Assembly: GCA_036398775.1 (NCBI GenBank)
Contig: DASWOJ010000485.1
Span: 1 to 64,000 of the forward strand
DNA: 64,000 bases
Direction: 5' to 3'
DNA from: DASWOJ01 sp036398775
GTDB taxonomy: Bacteria; Pseudomonadota; Alphaproteobacteria; Acetobacterales; Acetobacteraceae
Below the pieces are notes generated by a model. The model saw only the letters and a program-made list of their open reading frames with translations, made no database searches and had not been told where the DNA came from. Shown here piece after piece: positions 51,944 to 60,327 of this stretch. Each line of letters opens with the position of its first letter. Within the stretch, counting starts at the first letter, position 1. The position numbers and the translations under genes were made by a program.

Positions 51944-52198
51944 TTACTGCGCCCGCGGCGCTTCCACCCCGCCTTGGGGCAGCACGCCGAGTTTTTGCAG
52001 GCAGGCAACCCGCGCCCGCTTTCTGGCCTGCAGCAACTGGTCGTCGGTTTCCAGCTTGAAATGCTCGCTGCCGGCGCCCTTCATCATCAGGTCACGCACC
52101 TCCGGGTCGCGGTCCACCTGCGCGTCGCACCTTACGTCCGGCGGGCTTTCCCGGGCGCAGCCGGACAGCAGCAGCAGGATCAGCAGGGTGCGCCTCAT
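51944..52198 (-). CDS. Small lipoprotein
   Basis: An 84-residue protein with a short lipoprotein signal (MRRTLLILLLLSGC), so Cys14 is the likely lipid-anchored residue. The mature part is charged (DVRCDAQVDRDPEVRDLMMKG, HFKLETDDQLLQARKRARVAC), with two more cysteines that could form a disulfide. No family is recognised. It overlaps the nudC stop by four bases (ATGA), which supports the start and suggests co-expression. Confidence 0.7.
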   Translation of the reverse strand: MRRTLLILLLLSGCARESPPDVRCDAQVDRDPEVRDLMMKGAGSEHFKLETDDQLLQARKRARVACLQKLGVLPQGGVEAPRAQ

Positions 52199-53127
52199 GC
52201 GTGCGCCATCCAGTCCTCGATCAAGCGCCGGGCGATGCTGTCGCGGCGCGGCAGGCTGAAGCCGTGCTTGTCGGGCTCCGCAAGCTCGGTGCGGGTGAAC
52301 CAGCGGGCGTCGCGCAACTCGCCGGGGTCTATGGTGATCTCGTCGCTAAGGCCCTCGGCATGGAAGCCGAGCATGATGCTGGCGGGGAAGGGCCAGGGCT
52401 GGCTGCTGTGGTAGTGGACGGCGCCGACCTGGATGCGGCTTTCCTCCATGACCTCGCGGGCCACGGCCTCCTCTAGGCTTTCGCCGGGTTCGACGAAGCC
52501 GGCGAGGGTCGAGTACATCGTCGCCTTGGGGAAGCGGGCGGAGTGGCCGAGCAGCACGCGGTCGGCGCGGTGCACCAGCATGATGACGGCCGGGTCAGTG
52601 CGAGGGAAATGCTGCGCGCCGCAGCCGGTGCAGGCCAGGGCGTTGCCGGCGCTGCGCGGCACGGTCTGCGCGCCGCACACGCCGCAGAAGGGGTGCCGGT
52701 TGCGCCAGTGCATCAGGCCGCGGGCATGGGCCAGGATGGCGGCGTCGTCCGGGGGCAGGCCGCCGGGGACGGTGCGCAGGTCCTCGAACATCCCGGCATC
52801 GGGCGGCAACAGGGGCAACGGGTCCTCGGCCGCGCTCAGGTCCACGGCGAAGAAGGCCTGTTCGTCCCGCAGGCCCAGGAAGGCCCAGGCAGCGCCGGCC
52901 GCCAGCGCCGGGGCGGCATCGGGCGCGGCAAGGTAGGCGGCCTGCAGCCCATCCTGGTCCCGCAGCAGGCTGCGGCTGCGCCAGACCGGGACGACCTGGC
53001 TGCCGGGGTCCTGCAGGCGCTCGTTGATCCAGGCATGGTCGTCCCGGTGGTCGCCGGCGCGATCCAGGGGGCTACCGGTATAGACGTTGGGGCGGCTGGC
53101 GGGGATGGGGGGCATTGGCCCCGGCAT
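52195..53127 (-). CDS. nudC: NAD(+) diphosphatase (NADH pyrophosphatase)
   Basis: Nudix hydrolase of about 310 residues that cleaves NAD(H) to NMN(H) and AMP and can remove NAD caps from RNA. The zinc ribbon is FCGVCGAQ...CTGCGAQHF. The Nudix box runs GFVEPGESLEEAVAREVMEE. The NudC-specific motif SQPWPFPAS follows. All key residues are present. The ATG at 53127 is preferred over an upstream TTG (53151); a further ATG is at 53115. Coupled to the small lipoprotein gene downstream. Confidence 0.95.
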   Translation of the reverse strand: MPGPMPPIPASRPNVYTGSPLDRAGDHRDDHAWINERLQDPGSQVVPVWRSRSLLRDQDGLQAAYLAAPDAAPALAAGAAWAFLGLRDEQAFFAVDLSAAEDPLPLLPPDAGMFEDLRTVPGGLPPDDAAILAHARGLMHWRNRHPFCGVCGAQTVPRSAGNALACTGCGAQHFPRTDPAVIMLVHRADRVLLGHSARFPKATMYSTLAGFVEPGESLEEAVAREVMEESRIQVGAVHYHSSQPWPFPASIMLGFHAEGLSDEITIDPGELRDARWFTRTELAEPDKHGFSLPRRDSIARRLIEDWMAHA

Positions 53128-53326
53128 CGCATGGGGGCGCGCGCGTGCCAAGCCCTAGGGTTGCCGCATGGACCCCCGATGGGTTTGTCATCGAGCGGTC
53201 GGCACGCAGACGGGCCGGGTGGTTGCCATGTGACCCGCTGCCATCTCGACACCAACATCGTCGGCGCCGTCGTCAAGCCAGCTCCGTTGCCGCAGGCCCC
53301 GGCCTGATGCCAAGGGCAGAGCTTCG

Positions 53327-53962
53327 TCAGCCGAAGTTCGGCTGCGTTTCCCTGTAGCTCGGCAGTGCCTGCACCCGGTCCCACCACTCGGAAAAGCCGG
53401 GAACATCGGTCGCCGCCGCAGCATCGGGCGTCATCATGACGTAGGACAGCACCGGCGCCAGGAACAGGTCAGCCAGGCTCAGCTCCCCGGCGATGAAGGG
53501 CGATGCGCCGCGGGTCTGCATCGCGAACTCGATGACCTTGCGCCCGGTCTCGATCCCCGCCTCACGCGCGGCGTCGTTCTGGCCGCCGACGAAACCGGGG
53601 AACAGGTGGTAGGCCGCGACGCCGCCGACCAGCGCGCCGTAGCCGTACGAGTCCATCAGCCCGACGACCATGTCCATCCGTGCCCGGTCCCGCGGCGTGC
53701 CCGGCACCAGCGACAGGCCGGGCAGCACGTCGTTCAGGTAGCGGACGATGGCGGCGGTCTCCAGGATGCGTAGGCCGTCATGGTCCAGCACGGGCACCTT
53801 GCCGAAGGGATGGCGCTGCAGGTGCTCGGGCGACTTCGGCTCGCCTTCCAGGACGTTCAGCGGCACCTGGCGGAATTCGGTCACGCCCTTCTCGGCGAGC
53901 AGCATCTTCACGGTGCGGACGTAGGTGGAGCCGTCGAAGCCCCAAAGGGTGATGTCGGACAT
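53327..53962 (-). CDS. Glutathione S-transferase family protein
   Basis: A 211-residue GST-like protein. The thioredoxin-fold N-terminus (MSDITLWGFDGSTYVRTVKMLL) includes the cis-Pro segment FGKVPVLDHDGLRILETAAIVRYL. The all-helical C-terminal domain has SPFIAGELSLADLFLAPVLSY with the conserved N-capping D. It likely conjugates or isomerises electrophiles with glutathione in the cytoplasm. In a minus-strand run with the LysR gene; both are separated from the aldo/keto reductase by a divergent promoter. Confidence 0.9.
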   Translation of the reverse strand: MSDITLWGFDGSTYVRTVKMLLAEKGVTEFRQVPLNVLEGEPKSPEHLQRHPFGKVPVLDHDGLRILETAAIVRYLNDVLPGLSLVPGTPRDRARMDMVVGLMDSYGYGALVGGVAAYHLFPGFVGGQNDAAREAGIETGRKVIEFAMQTRGASPFIAGELSLADLFLAPVLSYVMMTPDAAAATDVPGFSEWWDRVQALPSYRETQPNFG

Positions 53963-54087
53963 GGATGGGGGTTCCCGGGTGCGGAGGTGAAACAGGGGCG
54001 CAGGACCTCTTGCTGGAGGCATATAGGCCGGTTTTGGCAGGAGGCGCCACGCAGCGCGGGGACCATGCGATCCCCGCAGCCAGCACG

Positions 54088-54984
54088 CTACCCCGCCCCA
54101 ACCCGCAGCGCCGCCACCAGCGCCGCCAAGGCCGGCGGCACCTGCCGGCGGCTGGGATAATAGATGCAGTAGCCGGGGAACCGAGGGCACCACCGCTCCA
54201 GCACACGCACCAGCCGGCCCGCGGCGACGTGCCCGGCCACCTCGTCCTCGAACAAATAGGCCAAGCCGCCGCCCGCCAGCGCCGCCGCCAGCATCAGCCC
54301 GCCGTCGTTGAACACCAGCGGGCCGTCCACGCGGGCCGGGACCGTCCGCCCGGCCTCGGTGAACTCCCACGGCCACAGCCCGCCGGCCGTCGCCAGCCGG
54401 TAGTTGATGCAGGGATGCCCGGCCAGGTCCGCCGGGGTGGCCGGCGCCGGATGCGCGGCGAAGTGCTCTGGCGAGCCGACCACCGCCGTCTGCACGTCCG
54501 GCCCCACCCGCACCGCCACCATGTCCCGCGCGACGCCGCCGCCGAACCGGATGCCGGCGTCGTAGCGTCCGGCGACGATGTCCGTCAGCCCCTCGTCAAC
54601 GGCCACCTCCACCCGGACCGCCGGGCAGGCCGCGCGGAAGCCGGGCAGGGCCGGCAGCAGCACCGTCTGCGCGGCGTGCCGGGGCGCGGTGATGCGGACG
54701 GTGCCGGCCGGGGCGCCGCCCGGTCCGCCGAGAGCGGCCAGCCCGGTGCCGATGCTCTCCAGCGCCGGGCGCAGGGTGTCCAGCAGCCGCTCCCCGGCCT
54801 CGGTGGCGCGGACGCTGCGGGTGGTGCGCGCCAGCAGCCGGACGCCCAGCCGGGCCTCCAAGGTCTTCATGGCATGGCTCAGCGCCGATGGGGACAGGCC
54901 CAGCCGGGAGGCGGCGCGGCTGAAGCTGCGGGCGTCGGCCACGGCCATGAAGGCGGCCAGGTCGGTCAGGTCGTCTCGCCGCAT
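54088..54984 (-). CDS. LysR-type transcriptional regulator
   Basis: A 298-residue regulator. The N-terminal winged helix-turn-helix reads DLAAFMAVADARSFSRAASRLGLSPSALSHAMKTLEARLG. The effector-binding region includes GTVRITAPRHAAQTVLLPALPGF and the family-typical YRLATAGGLWPWEF and GGGLAYLFEDEV. It is transcribed divergently from the aldo/keto reductase gene across a 96-base gap, which is the usual layout for a LysR protein controlling its neighbour. The GST gene lies downstream on the same strand and may be a second target. Confidence 0.93.
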   Translation of the reverse strand: MRRDDLTDLAAFMAVADARSFSRAASRLGLSPSALSHAMKTLEARLGVRLLARTTRSVRATEAGERLLDTLRPALESIGTGLAALGGPGGAPAGTVRITAPRHAAQTVLLPALPGFRAACPAVRVEVAVDEGLTDIVAGRYDAGIRFGGGVARDMVAVRVGPDVQTAVVGSPEHFAAHPAPATPADLAGHPCINYRLATAGGLWPWEFTEAGRTVPARVDGPLVFNDGGLMLAAALAGGGLAYLFEDEVAGHVAAGRLVRVLERWCPRFPGYCIYYPSRRQVPPALAALVAALRVGAG

Positions 54985-55080
54985 TGCTGCATCGCTTTCA
55001 CAGGTCCATGCCGATCATGCCATCTAATCGCCAAACCCGCCCCGGCCCATCTCGGGGGTCCACATAGGGAGGAACAGCAG
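54985..55080. promoter_or_regulatory. Divergent promoter region of LysR and aldo/keto reductase genes
   Basis: A 96-base gap that must hold both promoters and, by family rule, the LysR operator (T-N11-A). Several weak candidates exist around 55005-55035, including CATGCCGATCATG, but none stands out. GGGAGGAACAGCAG precedes the 55081 start. Confidence 0.5.
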
Positions 55081-56136
55081 ATGCGCATGAACCGGCTGGG
55101 CCGCACCGGGCTTTTCGTATCCGAGCTATGCCTCGGGACGATGACCTTCGGCGGCGAAGGCAACGGGGTTTACAGCGAGATGGGCGGCCTCGGGCAGGCG
55201 GACGCCGAGCGGATGGTCGGCCGCGCCATGGAGGCCGGGGTAAACTTCATTGATACCGCGGACGCCTACTCGGACGGGCTGTCGGAGCAGATCACCGGCC
55301 AGGCGCTGCGCAACCTGCAGGTTCCGCGCAGCGGGGTGGTGGTCGCCACCAAGGGCTACGCCCCCACCGGCACCGGCCCCAATGCCGGCGGCAACTCGCG
55401 CCTGCATTTGATCGAGGCCTGCAAGGCCAGCCTGCGCCGGCTGCAGCTCGACCACATAGACCTGTATCAGGTGCACGGCTTCGACCCGGCGACGCCGATC
55501 GAGGAGACCGTCCGCGCCCTCGACATCCTCGTGCAGCACGGGCACGTCCGCTACGTCGGCGTGTCGAACTGGGCGGCGTGGCAGATCGTGAAGGCGCTGG
55601 GCATCGCCGACCATGCGGGCCTCAGCCGGTTCGCCAGCCTGCAGGCGTATTACAGCATCGCCGGGCGCGACCTGGAGCGGGAGATCGTGCCGATGCTGCG
55701 GGCGGAGGAGGTGGGGCTAATGGTCTGGAGCCCGCTGGCCGCCGGGCTGCTGAGCGGGAAGTACTCGCGAGAGCAGGAAGCGGTTCCGGGTGGCCGCCGG
55801 GTCGCCTTAAACTTCCCGCCGGTGGATCGGGAGCGCGGCTTCGCCTGCGTGGATGCGATGCGGCCGATGGCGGAGGCGCGCGGGGTGTCGGTGGCGCAGG
55901 TCGCGCTGGCCTGGCTGCTGCACCGGCGGGCGGTCAGCAGCGTCATCGTCGGCGCACGGCGGCTGGACCAGTTGGAGGACAACCTGGGAGCGGCGGACGT
56001 CGAACTGGGCGAGGCGGACCTGGACGCCCTGGACGCGGTCAGCACGCTGCCGCGTGAGTATCCCGGCTGGATGTTCGAAACCCAGGGCGCCCGGGCACGG
56101 CTCCTGGCGCAGGCCGGGCGGAGCGGCGCGCGGTAG
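55081..56136 (+). CDS. Aldo/keto reductase
   Basis: NADPH-dependent AKR of 351 residues, starting MRMNRLGRTGLFVSELCLG. Catalytic residues are in FIDTADAYSDG (D, Y), VVVATKGYAPTG (K) and DLYQVHGFDPATP (H). The cofactor end is VIVGARRLDQLEDNLGAADV. It is a paralogue of the AKR at 33217-34242, with the same layout (GTGPN, HGFD). It is probably controlled by the divergent LysR gene. An aldehyde or quinone-type substrate is plausible, but not shown. Confidence 0.92.
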   Translation: MRMNRLGRTGLFVSELCLGTMTFGGEGNGVYSEMGGLGQADAERMVGRAMEAGVNFIDTADAYSDGLSEQITGQALRNLQVPRSGVVVATKGYAPTGTGPNAGGNSRLHLIEACKASLRRLQLDHIDLYQVHGFDPATPIEETVRALDILVQHGHVRYVGVSNWAAWQIVKALGIADHAGLSRFASLQAYYSIAGRDLEREIVPMLRAEEVGLMVWSPLAAGLLSGKYSREQEAVPGGRRVALNFPPVDRERGFACVDAMRPMAEARGVSVAQVALAWLLHRRAVSSVIVGARRLDQLEDNLGAADVELGEADLDALDAVSTLPREYPGWMFETQGARARLLAQAGRSGAR

Positions 56137-56271
56137 GCGGCGGCGCGCTTCGTTTGCCGGGGTCTGGCGCCCGGGAATGAGGATCATGCCGGAGGCCGGC
56201 GTCAGCCGCTTTGGGCGCGTTATCGGGGACGGGCGCCGACAAGCCGGCGGGTCGGGGTCCGGCAGGCCAGC

Positions 56272-57474
56272 TCAGGCGGCTTCGAGCGCCTGGCGAATGT
56301 CGTCGAGCAGGTCGTCGGCGTCCTCAAGCCCGACCGACAGGCGCATCATGTCCTCCTGCACGCCCCAGGCCATCCGCGCCTCCGGCTCGACCCGGCGTGC
56401 CCCGCGGAGCAGGCCGCCCGGCCGCATGATCAACGATTCCGCGTCGCCCAGGCTCACTGCCCGCAGTACGACGCGCAGCCGGTCCATGAACCGGTCGGCC
56501 CCGTCCCCGCCGGAGCCAAGGCGGAACGACAGCATGCCGGAGCCGTTCGCCATTTGCCGCCGGGCCGCCGGATAGCCCGGGTCGGACGGCAGGAACGGAT
56601 AGTGCACCTGCGCCACGCCCGGGTGCGCCGCCAGCATCTCGGCGATGCGCAGCGCCGTCGAGCCGTGCCGCTCCATACGCAGCCCCAGCGTCTTCATCCC
56701 GCGCAGGACGAGGTAGGCCGACATCGGCGACATCGTGGCGCCGGTGATGTAGCGCAGCCCGTGGCGGCGAATGCGCTCGGTCGTCGCGAGCTCCCCGAGC
56801 ACCGCACCGCCGAGCAGGTCGCCGTGGCCGTTGATATACTTGGTCAGCGCATGCAGGACCAGGTGGGCGCCATGCTCAAGCGGACGCTGCAGCGCCGGGG
56901 AGGCGAAGGTGCTGTCCACCACCGCCATCGCCCCCACCGCGCGGGCGCGGGCGCAGATGGCGGCGATGTCCAGCACCTCGGCCGTCGGGTTCACCGGGGT
57001 CTCGAAGTAAACCATCTTCGTGGCGCGCGAGAGCACGCCGTCGAGGTTTTCCGGCCGGGTCATGTCCACCGGCACCACCTTGATGCCGAAGCGCGGCAGG
57101 GCGTCCTGCGTGAGCGCGAAGGTGTTGGAATAGACCGTGTGGTGCACGACCAGCTCGTCACCTTGGGAGAGCAGCGACAGCATCAGCGAGCCGACCGCCC
57201 CCATGCCGGAGGCGAGCACGACGCAGGATTCCGCGCCCTCCAGCTCCGCCAGCCGCGTTTCGAGCACGGTCTGGGTCGGGTTCTCCTCGCGCCCATACAG
57301 CGGGCGGCGCACCTCGAAGGCGGCGATCGCCTCGCTTTCCGCGCTGGTGTCGAACGCATAGGTGGAACTCATGTAGATCGGCGGATTGAGCGCCGCCTCG
57401 GCCTTGCTGCGGTCAAAACCGTGATGGATGGCCCGGGTCATGAACCCGAGCGGGCGGTTCGGCCGGTCGTTCAT
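56272..57474 (-). CDS. Trans-sulfuration family PLP enzyme (cystathionine/methionine gamma-lyase-like)
   Basis: A 400-residue PLP enzyme of the Cys/Met metabolism family. Hallmarks: PPIYMSSTYAFD, LYGREENPTQTVLE, ASGMGAVGSLMLSLL, YFETPVNPTAEVLDIAAI, and the PLP-lysine K212 in HALTKYINGHGDLLGG. Such enzymes carry out gamma- or beta-elimination/replacement on homocysteine-, cystathionine- or methionine-like substrates. The start at 57474 (MNDRPN) overlaps the flavoprotein gene stop (ATGA). It is the last gene of a minus-strand pair, opposite the Rieske oxygenase and ABC genes, and probably belongs to the same catabolic pathway. Confidence 0.9.
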   Translation of the reverse strand: MNDRPNRPLGFMTRAIHHGFDRSKAEAALNPPIYMSSTYAFDTSAESEAIAAFEVRRPLYGREENPTQTVLETRLAELEGAESCVVLASGMGAVGSLMLSLLSQGDELVVHHTVYSNTFALTQDALPRFGIKVVPVDMTRPENLDGVLSRATKMVYFETPVNPTAEVLDIAAICARARAVGAMAVVDSTFASPALQRPLEHGAHLVLHALTKYINGHGDLLGGAVLGELATTERIRRHGLRYITGATMSPMSAYLVLRGMKTLGLRMERHGSTALRIAEMLAAHPGVAQVHYPFLPSDPGYPAARRQMANGSGMLSFRLGSGGDGADRFMDRLRVVLRAVSLGDAESLIMRPGGLLRGARRVEPEARMAWGVQEDMMRLSVGLEDADDLLDDIRQALEAA

Positions 57475-58607
57475 GCTGCCATGTCCTTGCGCCAACGCGG
57501 CATCAGCACGTCGCCGGCGGCGAGCGCCGTTACTTCATGGGCCGGCATCTCGCCGGCGATGCCACGCGCCGTCAGGTCGCCCATCAGCGCGCCAAGCTTG
57601 AAGCCGTGGCCAGAGCAGGCGCTGACCACCCATCCCGCCGCGCCGATCGGGCGGACGAGGAATTTCTCATGCTCGCGCACCGTGTAGAAGCACGCCTTCG
57701 GTTCGAGCACGCTGTAGCGGTCGAGGCCGCGATAGGTCTCGCGCGCTGCCGGCCATAGCCGGGCGAGATCGTGCTCCGTGGCCACGCGGTCCTCGTCCGG
57801 GTCGCCGGTGCAGGAGAACACGTGGTCGCCCACCTTGAGCCGCGTGCCGCGCCGGGGCGGCAGCGTGTAGAGGCCGCCATCCGCACGGACGTCGAGCATC
57901 ACCGGCGCATTCGCCCACGCCTCGGCGAGGTCGGGCGGCGGCGCCAGATACAGCACCGCCTGGCGCGACGGCACCGCGTCGCCCCTCAGCGACGGCACGA
58001 TCCGGTCCACCCACGCCCCGGCCGAGACGACCACCACGTCGCCCTCGTGCACCCGGCCATCGGTCGTCACCCGCCCGCGCTCCGGATCAACCTCGCTCAC
58101 GAGCTGCCCGGTGTGCATCCGCACGCCCAGCCTGCCGAGCAGCACGACCAGATCGGTCAGGATGCGGATCGGGAACAGCATGCCGGCCCCGTCCGTCTCG
58201 ACCGCGCGCAGCAGCCCGTCGGTGGCGATCATCGGAAACCGGGCGGGCACCTGGTTGAGCGGGACGTCGCGGAATCCGATGCCCATTGCCGCCAGCGAGC
58301 GGGAAATGCCCTGATACCAATCCGACTCGTGCCGGAGGAAATAGACGGCGCCGCATGGCTCGTAATGCGAGCGGCCGGTGGCCTGCCAGAGCATGTCCCA
58401 GATGCGGAACGCCTCCGGCATCAGGTGCGCGTAGCCCTCCATCGCGCCGTAGGCGTGCCGCGTGATGCGATGCTCGTCGTACGAGGAGCATGCCGGGTTC
58501 GGCAGCGGCCCCTGCTCGAACAGCTCGACGGTATAGCCGCGGCGGGCGAGGGCCCAGGCGGTGGCAAGGCCGGCGATCCCGCCGCCGACGATGAGGGCTT
58601 TGCTCAT
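57471..58607 (-). CDS. FAD-dependent oxidoreductase, monomeric sarcosine oxidase-like
   Basis: A 378-residue DAO-family flavoprotein. The FAD motif is ALIVGGGIAGLATAWALARRG. SSYDEHRITRHAYG corresponds to the sarcosine oxidase substrate region. C306 in EPKACFYTVREHEKFLV is at the position of the cysteine that binds FAD covalently in monomeric sarcosine oxidase. SGHGFKLGALMGDLTA is the C-terminal FAD segment. It probably oxidises an N-methyl or secondary amino acid, releasing formaldehyde and H2O2. It overlaps the gamma-lyase gene by four bases, so the two enzymes are coupled. Confidence 0.9.
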   Translation of the reverse strand: MSKALIVGGGIAGLATAWALARRGYTVELFEQGPLPNPACSSYDEHRITRHAYGAMEGYAHLMPEAFRIWDMLWQATGRSHYEPCGAVYFLRHESDWYQGISRSLAAMGIGFRDVPLNQVPARFPMIATDGLLRAVETDGAGMLFPIRILTDLVVLLGRLGVRMHTGQLVSEVDPERGRVTTDGRVHEGDVVVVSAGAWVDRIVPSLRGDAVPSRQAVLYLAPPPDLAEAWANAPVMLDVRADGGLYTLPPRRGTRLKVGDHVFSCTGDPDEDRVATEHDLARLWPAARETYRGLDRYSVLEPKACFYTVREHEKFLVRPIGAAGWVVSACSGHGFKLGALMGDLTARGIAGEMPAHEVTALAAGDVLMPRWRKDMAA

Positions 58608-58937
58608 GGAACGCTCCTAGGCGGCAGGGGAGGGGGAGGCGCGGACCGGTCGGGCGGGCGCCGGCTCATCCGGTTCGACGAAGCGCAGGCTGATCCAGGC
58701 GCGGCAGGCGGCGATGGCCGGCTCATCTGGACGGACATAAGAAAACAGCCGCAGCCATCCTGCCGCATGGCGTCGAACGGGGCAACGAGGCGGCCCTCCT
58801 CGAGGTCGCGGGCACACAGCTTGGCATCCCCGCCGGACGCCCTGCACAAAATCAGACGGCGCGATCACCCGAAGCGATAAGTGGAGTATAAGGTCCGCAG
58901 CCATACTCGCTGCTCCCAGCCAAGAGAAGATTGCCGC
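58608..58937. promoter_or_regulatory. Divergent promoter region of the N-methyl catabolic cluster
   Basis: 330 bases between divergent genes. Besides the LysR remnant it holds a 90-base AT-richer part (58850-58937) with GATAAGTGGAGTATAAGG, which probably includes the Rieske-gene promoter. AGAGAAGA serves as its ribosome-binding site. No clear operator was seen. Confidence 0.45.
58617..58849 (-). pseudogene. Decayed LysR-family regulator, C-terminal remnant
   Basis: Minus-strand reading gives AKLCARDLEEGRLVAPFDA in one frame and then LFSYVRPDEPAIAACRAWIS in the next. Together they read like the end of a GcvA-like LysR regulator (DDLxxGRLVxPF ... YYLxxP ... FRxWL). A frameshift is needed at about 58742-58770, and the DNA-binding half and most of the effector domain are missing. 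It lies in the gap between the divergent flavoprotein and Rieske genes, where a regulator would be expected. Recognition rests on short motifs. Confidence 0.5.
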
Positions 58938-60167
58938 ATGACCGACCTGTCCCGCATCCGCGCCTTGATCGAGCAGCGCCGCCCGGGCCACGCGCTGCCG
59001 CAGCCCTTCTACACCGATCCGGAAATCTTCGCCTTCGACATGGACCGTATCTACGGCAATTCCTGGATCATGGCCGGTTTCGAGGTGGAGCTGCCCTCGC
59101 CGGGCAGTTCGCTGGCGCTGACGATCGGGCGCTCGCCGATCGTGATCGTGCGCGGGCGCGACCACAAGCTGCGCGCCTTCCATAATTCCTGCCGTCACCG
59201 CGGCGCGCAGATCTGCGCCGACGGCGCCTCCAAGCGCCCGCGGCTGGTTTGCCCCTACCATCAGTGGTCCTACGACCTCGAAGGCAAGCTGGTCCATGCC
59301 GCTCACATGGGCGAGGACTTCGACCCGGTGCAGCACAACCTCCTGCCCGTCGCGGTCCGCACCGTGGCCGGGTCAATCTATGTCTGCCTCGGCGACGCAC
59401 CGCCCGCCTTCGACGAGTTCCATGACGCGCTGGCCCCGATGCTGGCGCCGCACGAGCTGCACCGGAGCAAGCTCGCGCACCAGATGACGCTGGTGGAGAA
59501 GGCCAACTGGAAGCTCGTGATGGAAAACGGGCGCGAGTGCTACCATTGCGCGTCCAACCATCCGGAGTTGGCGGCCACCTTCCCGATCCTCCGCAAGTCG
59601 CTCTCCGTGGACGAGGAGAACGCGATCACCGATGCCTATGACCGGCGGATGGCCGGGCGCGCCCTGCCGGTCGGCCCGGCCGAAGGCAAGTGGTGGCAGG
59701 CGGGCCGCTTCGCGCTCAATCCCGGCACCACGTCCATCACCACCGACGGCAAGCCCTGCGTTAACCGCATGATGGGGCGGCTCGGCGACGGCGACGTCGG
59801 CTCGCTGCGCTGGGCGTTGGAGCCGCACTGCTTCGCGCACGCGCTCGGCGATTACGTTTTCATGTTCAGCGCCATGCCGACCGCGACCGAGGAGACGGTC
59901 GTCACGGCCAAGTGGCTGGTGCACGAGGATGCGGTGGAGGGCGTGGATTACACAATCGAGGGTTTGGTCAAGCTGTGGGATCAGACTAACCTGCAAGATC
60001 GGGCGCTAGCCGAGAACAACCAGCGCGGCGTGCGTTCCGCCGGCTTCCGTCCGGGGCCGTATTCCCCGGTGGCGGAAACGCTCGTCCTACGGTTCGTTGA
60101 TTGGTATTGCGACAAGGTGCGCGAGCAGACCGGCGGACCGGTGCGGCACGCGGTTGCGGCCGAGTAG
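58938..60167 (+). CDS. Rieske-type aromatic ring-hydroxylating/N-demethylating oxygenase, alpha subunit
   Basis: A 409-residue Rieske oxygenase. The 2Fe-2S cluster ligands are C85 and H87 (SCRHRG) and C105 and H108 (CPYHQW). The non-haem iron site is in ENGRECYHCASNHPEL (H203, H208; the bridging acid is probably E197). The sequence style (MTDLSRIRALIEQRRPGHALPQPFYTDPEIF) is that of the GbcA/stachydrine-demethylase group, which removes a methyl from quaternary amines, rather than aromatic dioxygenases. No reductase (GbcB-like) gene is visible in the window. It starts at ATG 58938. It precedes an ABC transporter on the same strand. Confidence 0.92.
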   Translation: MTDLSRIRALIEQRRPGHALPQPFYTDPEIFAFDMDRIYGNSWIMAGFEVELPSPGSSLALTIGRSPIVIVRGRDHKLRAFHNSCRHRGAQICADGASKRPRLVCPYHQWSYDLEGKLVHAAHMGEDFDPVQHNLLPVAVRTVAGSIYVCLGDAPPAFDEFHDALAPMLAPHELHRSKLAHQMTLVEKANWKLVMENGRECYHCASNHPELAATFPILRKSLSVDEENAITDAYDRRMAGRALPVGPAEGKWWQAGRFALNPGTTSITTDGKPCVNRMMGRLGDGDVGSLRWALEPHCFAHALGDYVFMFSAMPTATEETVVTAKWLVHEDAVEGVDYTIEGLVKLWDQTNLQDRALAENNQRGVRSAGFRPGPYSPVAETLVLRFVDWYCDKVREQTGGPVRHAVAAE

Positions 60168-60327
60168 CCCTGCCCGGATGGCATTCCTGCTTTGACTTCG
60201 CGTGAGGCCGCGGGACAAGATGCGGGTCAGCAAATGCGCTGACTCCGGCCGGGCGGCCCGGCCCATCTCCGGGCGGGCCTACCTTGCCCGGAGCATCAGC
60301 CGATACTGTCAGGCAAGGAAAACGGCC

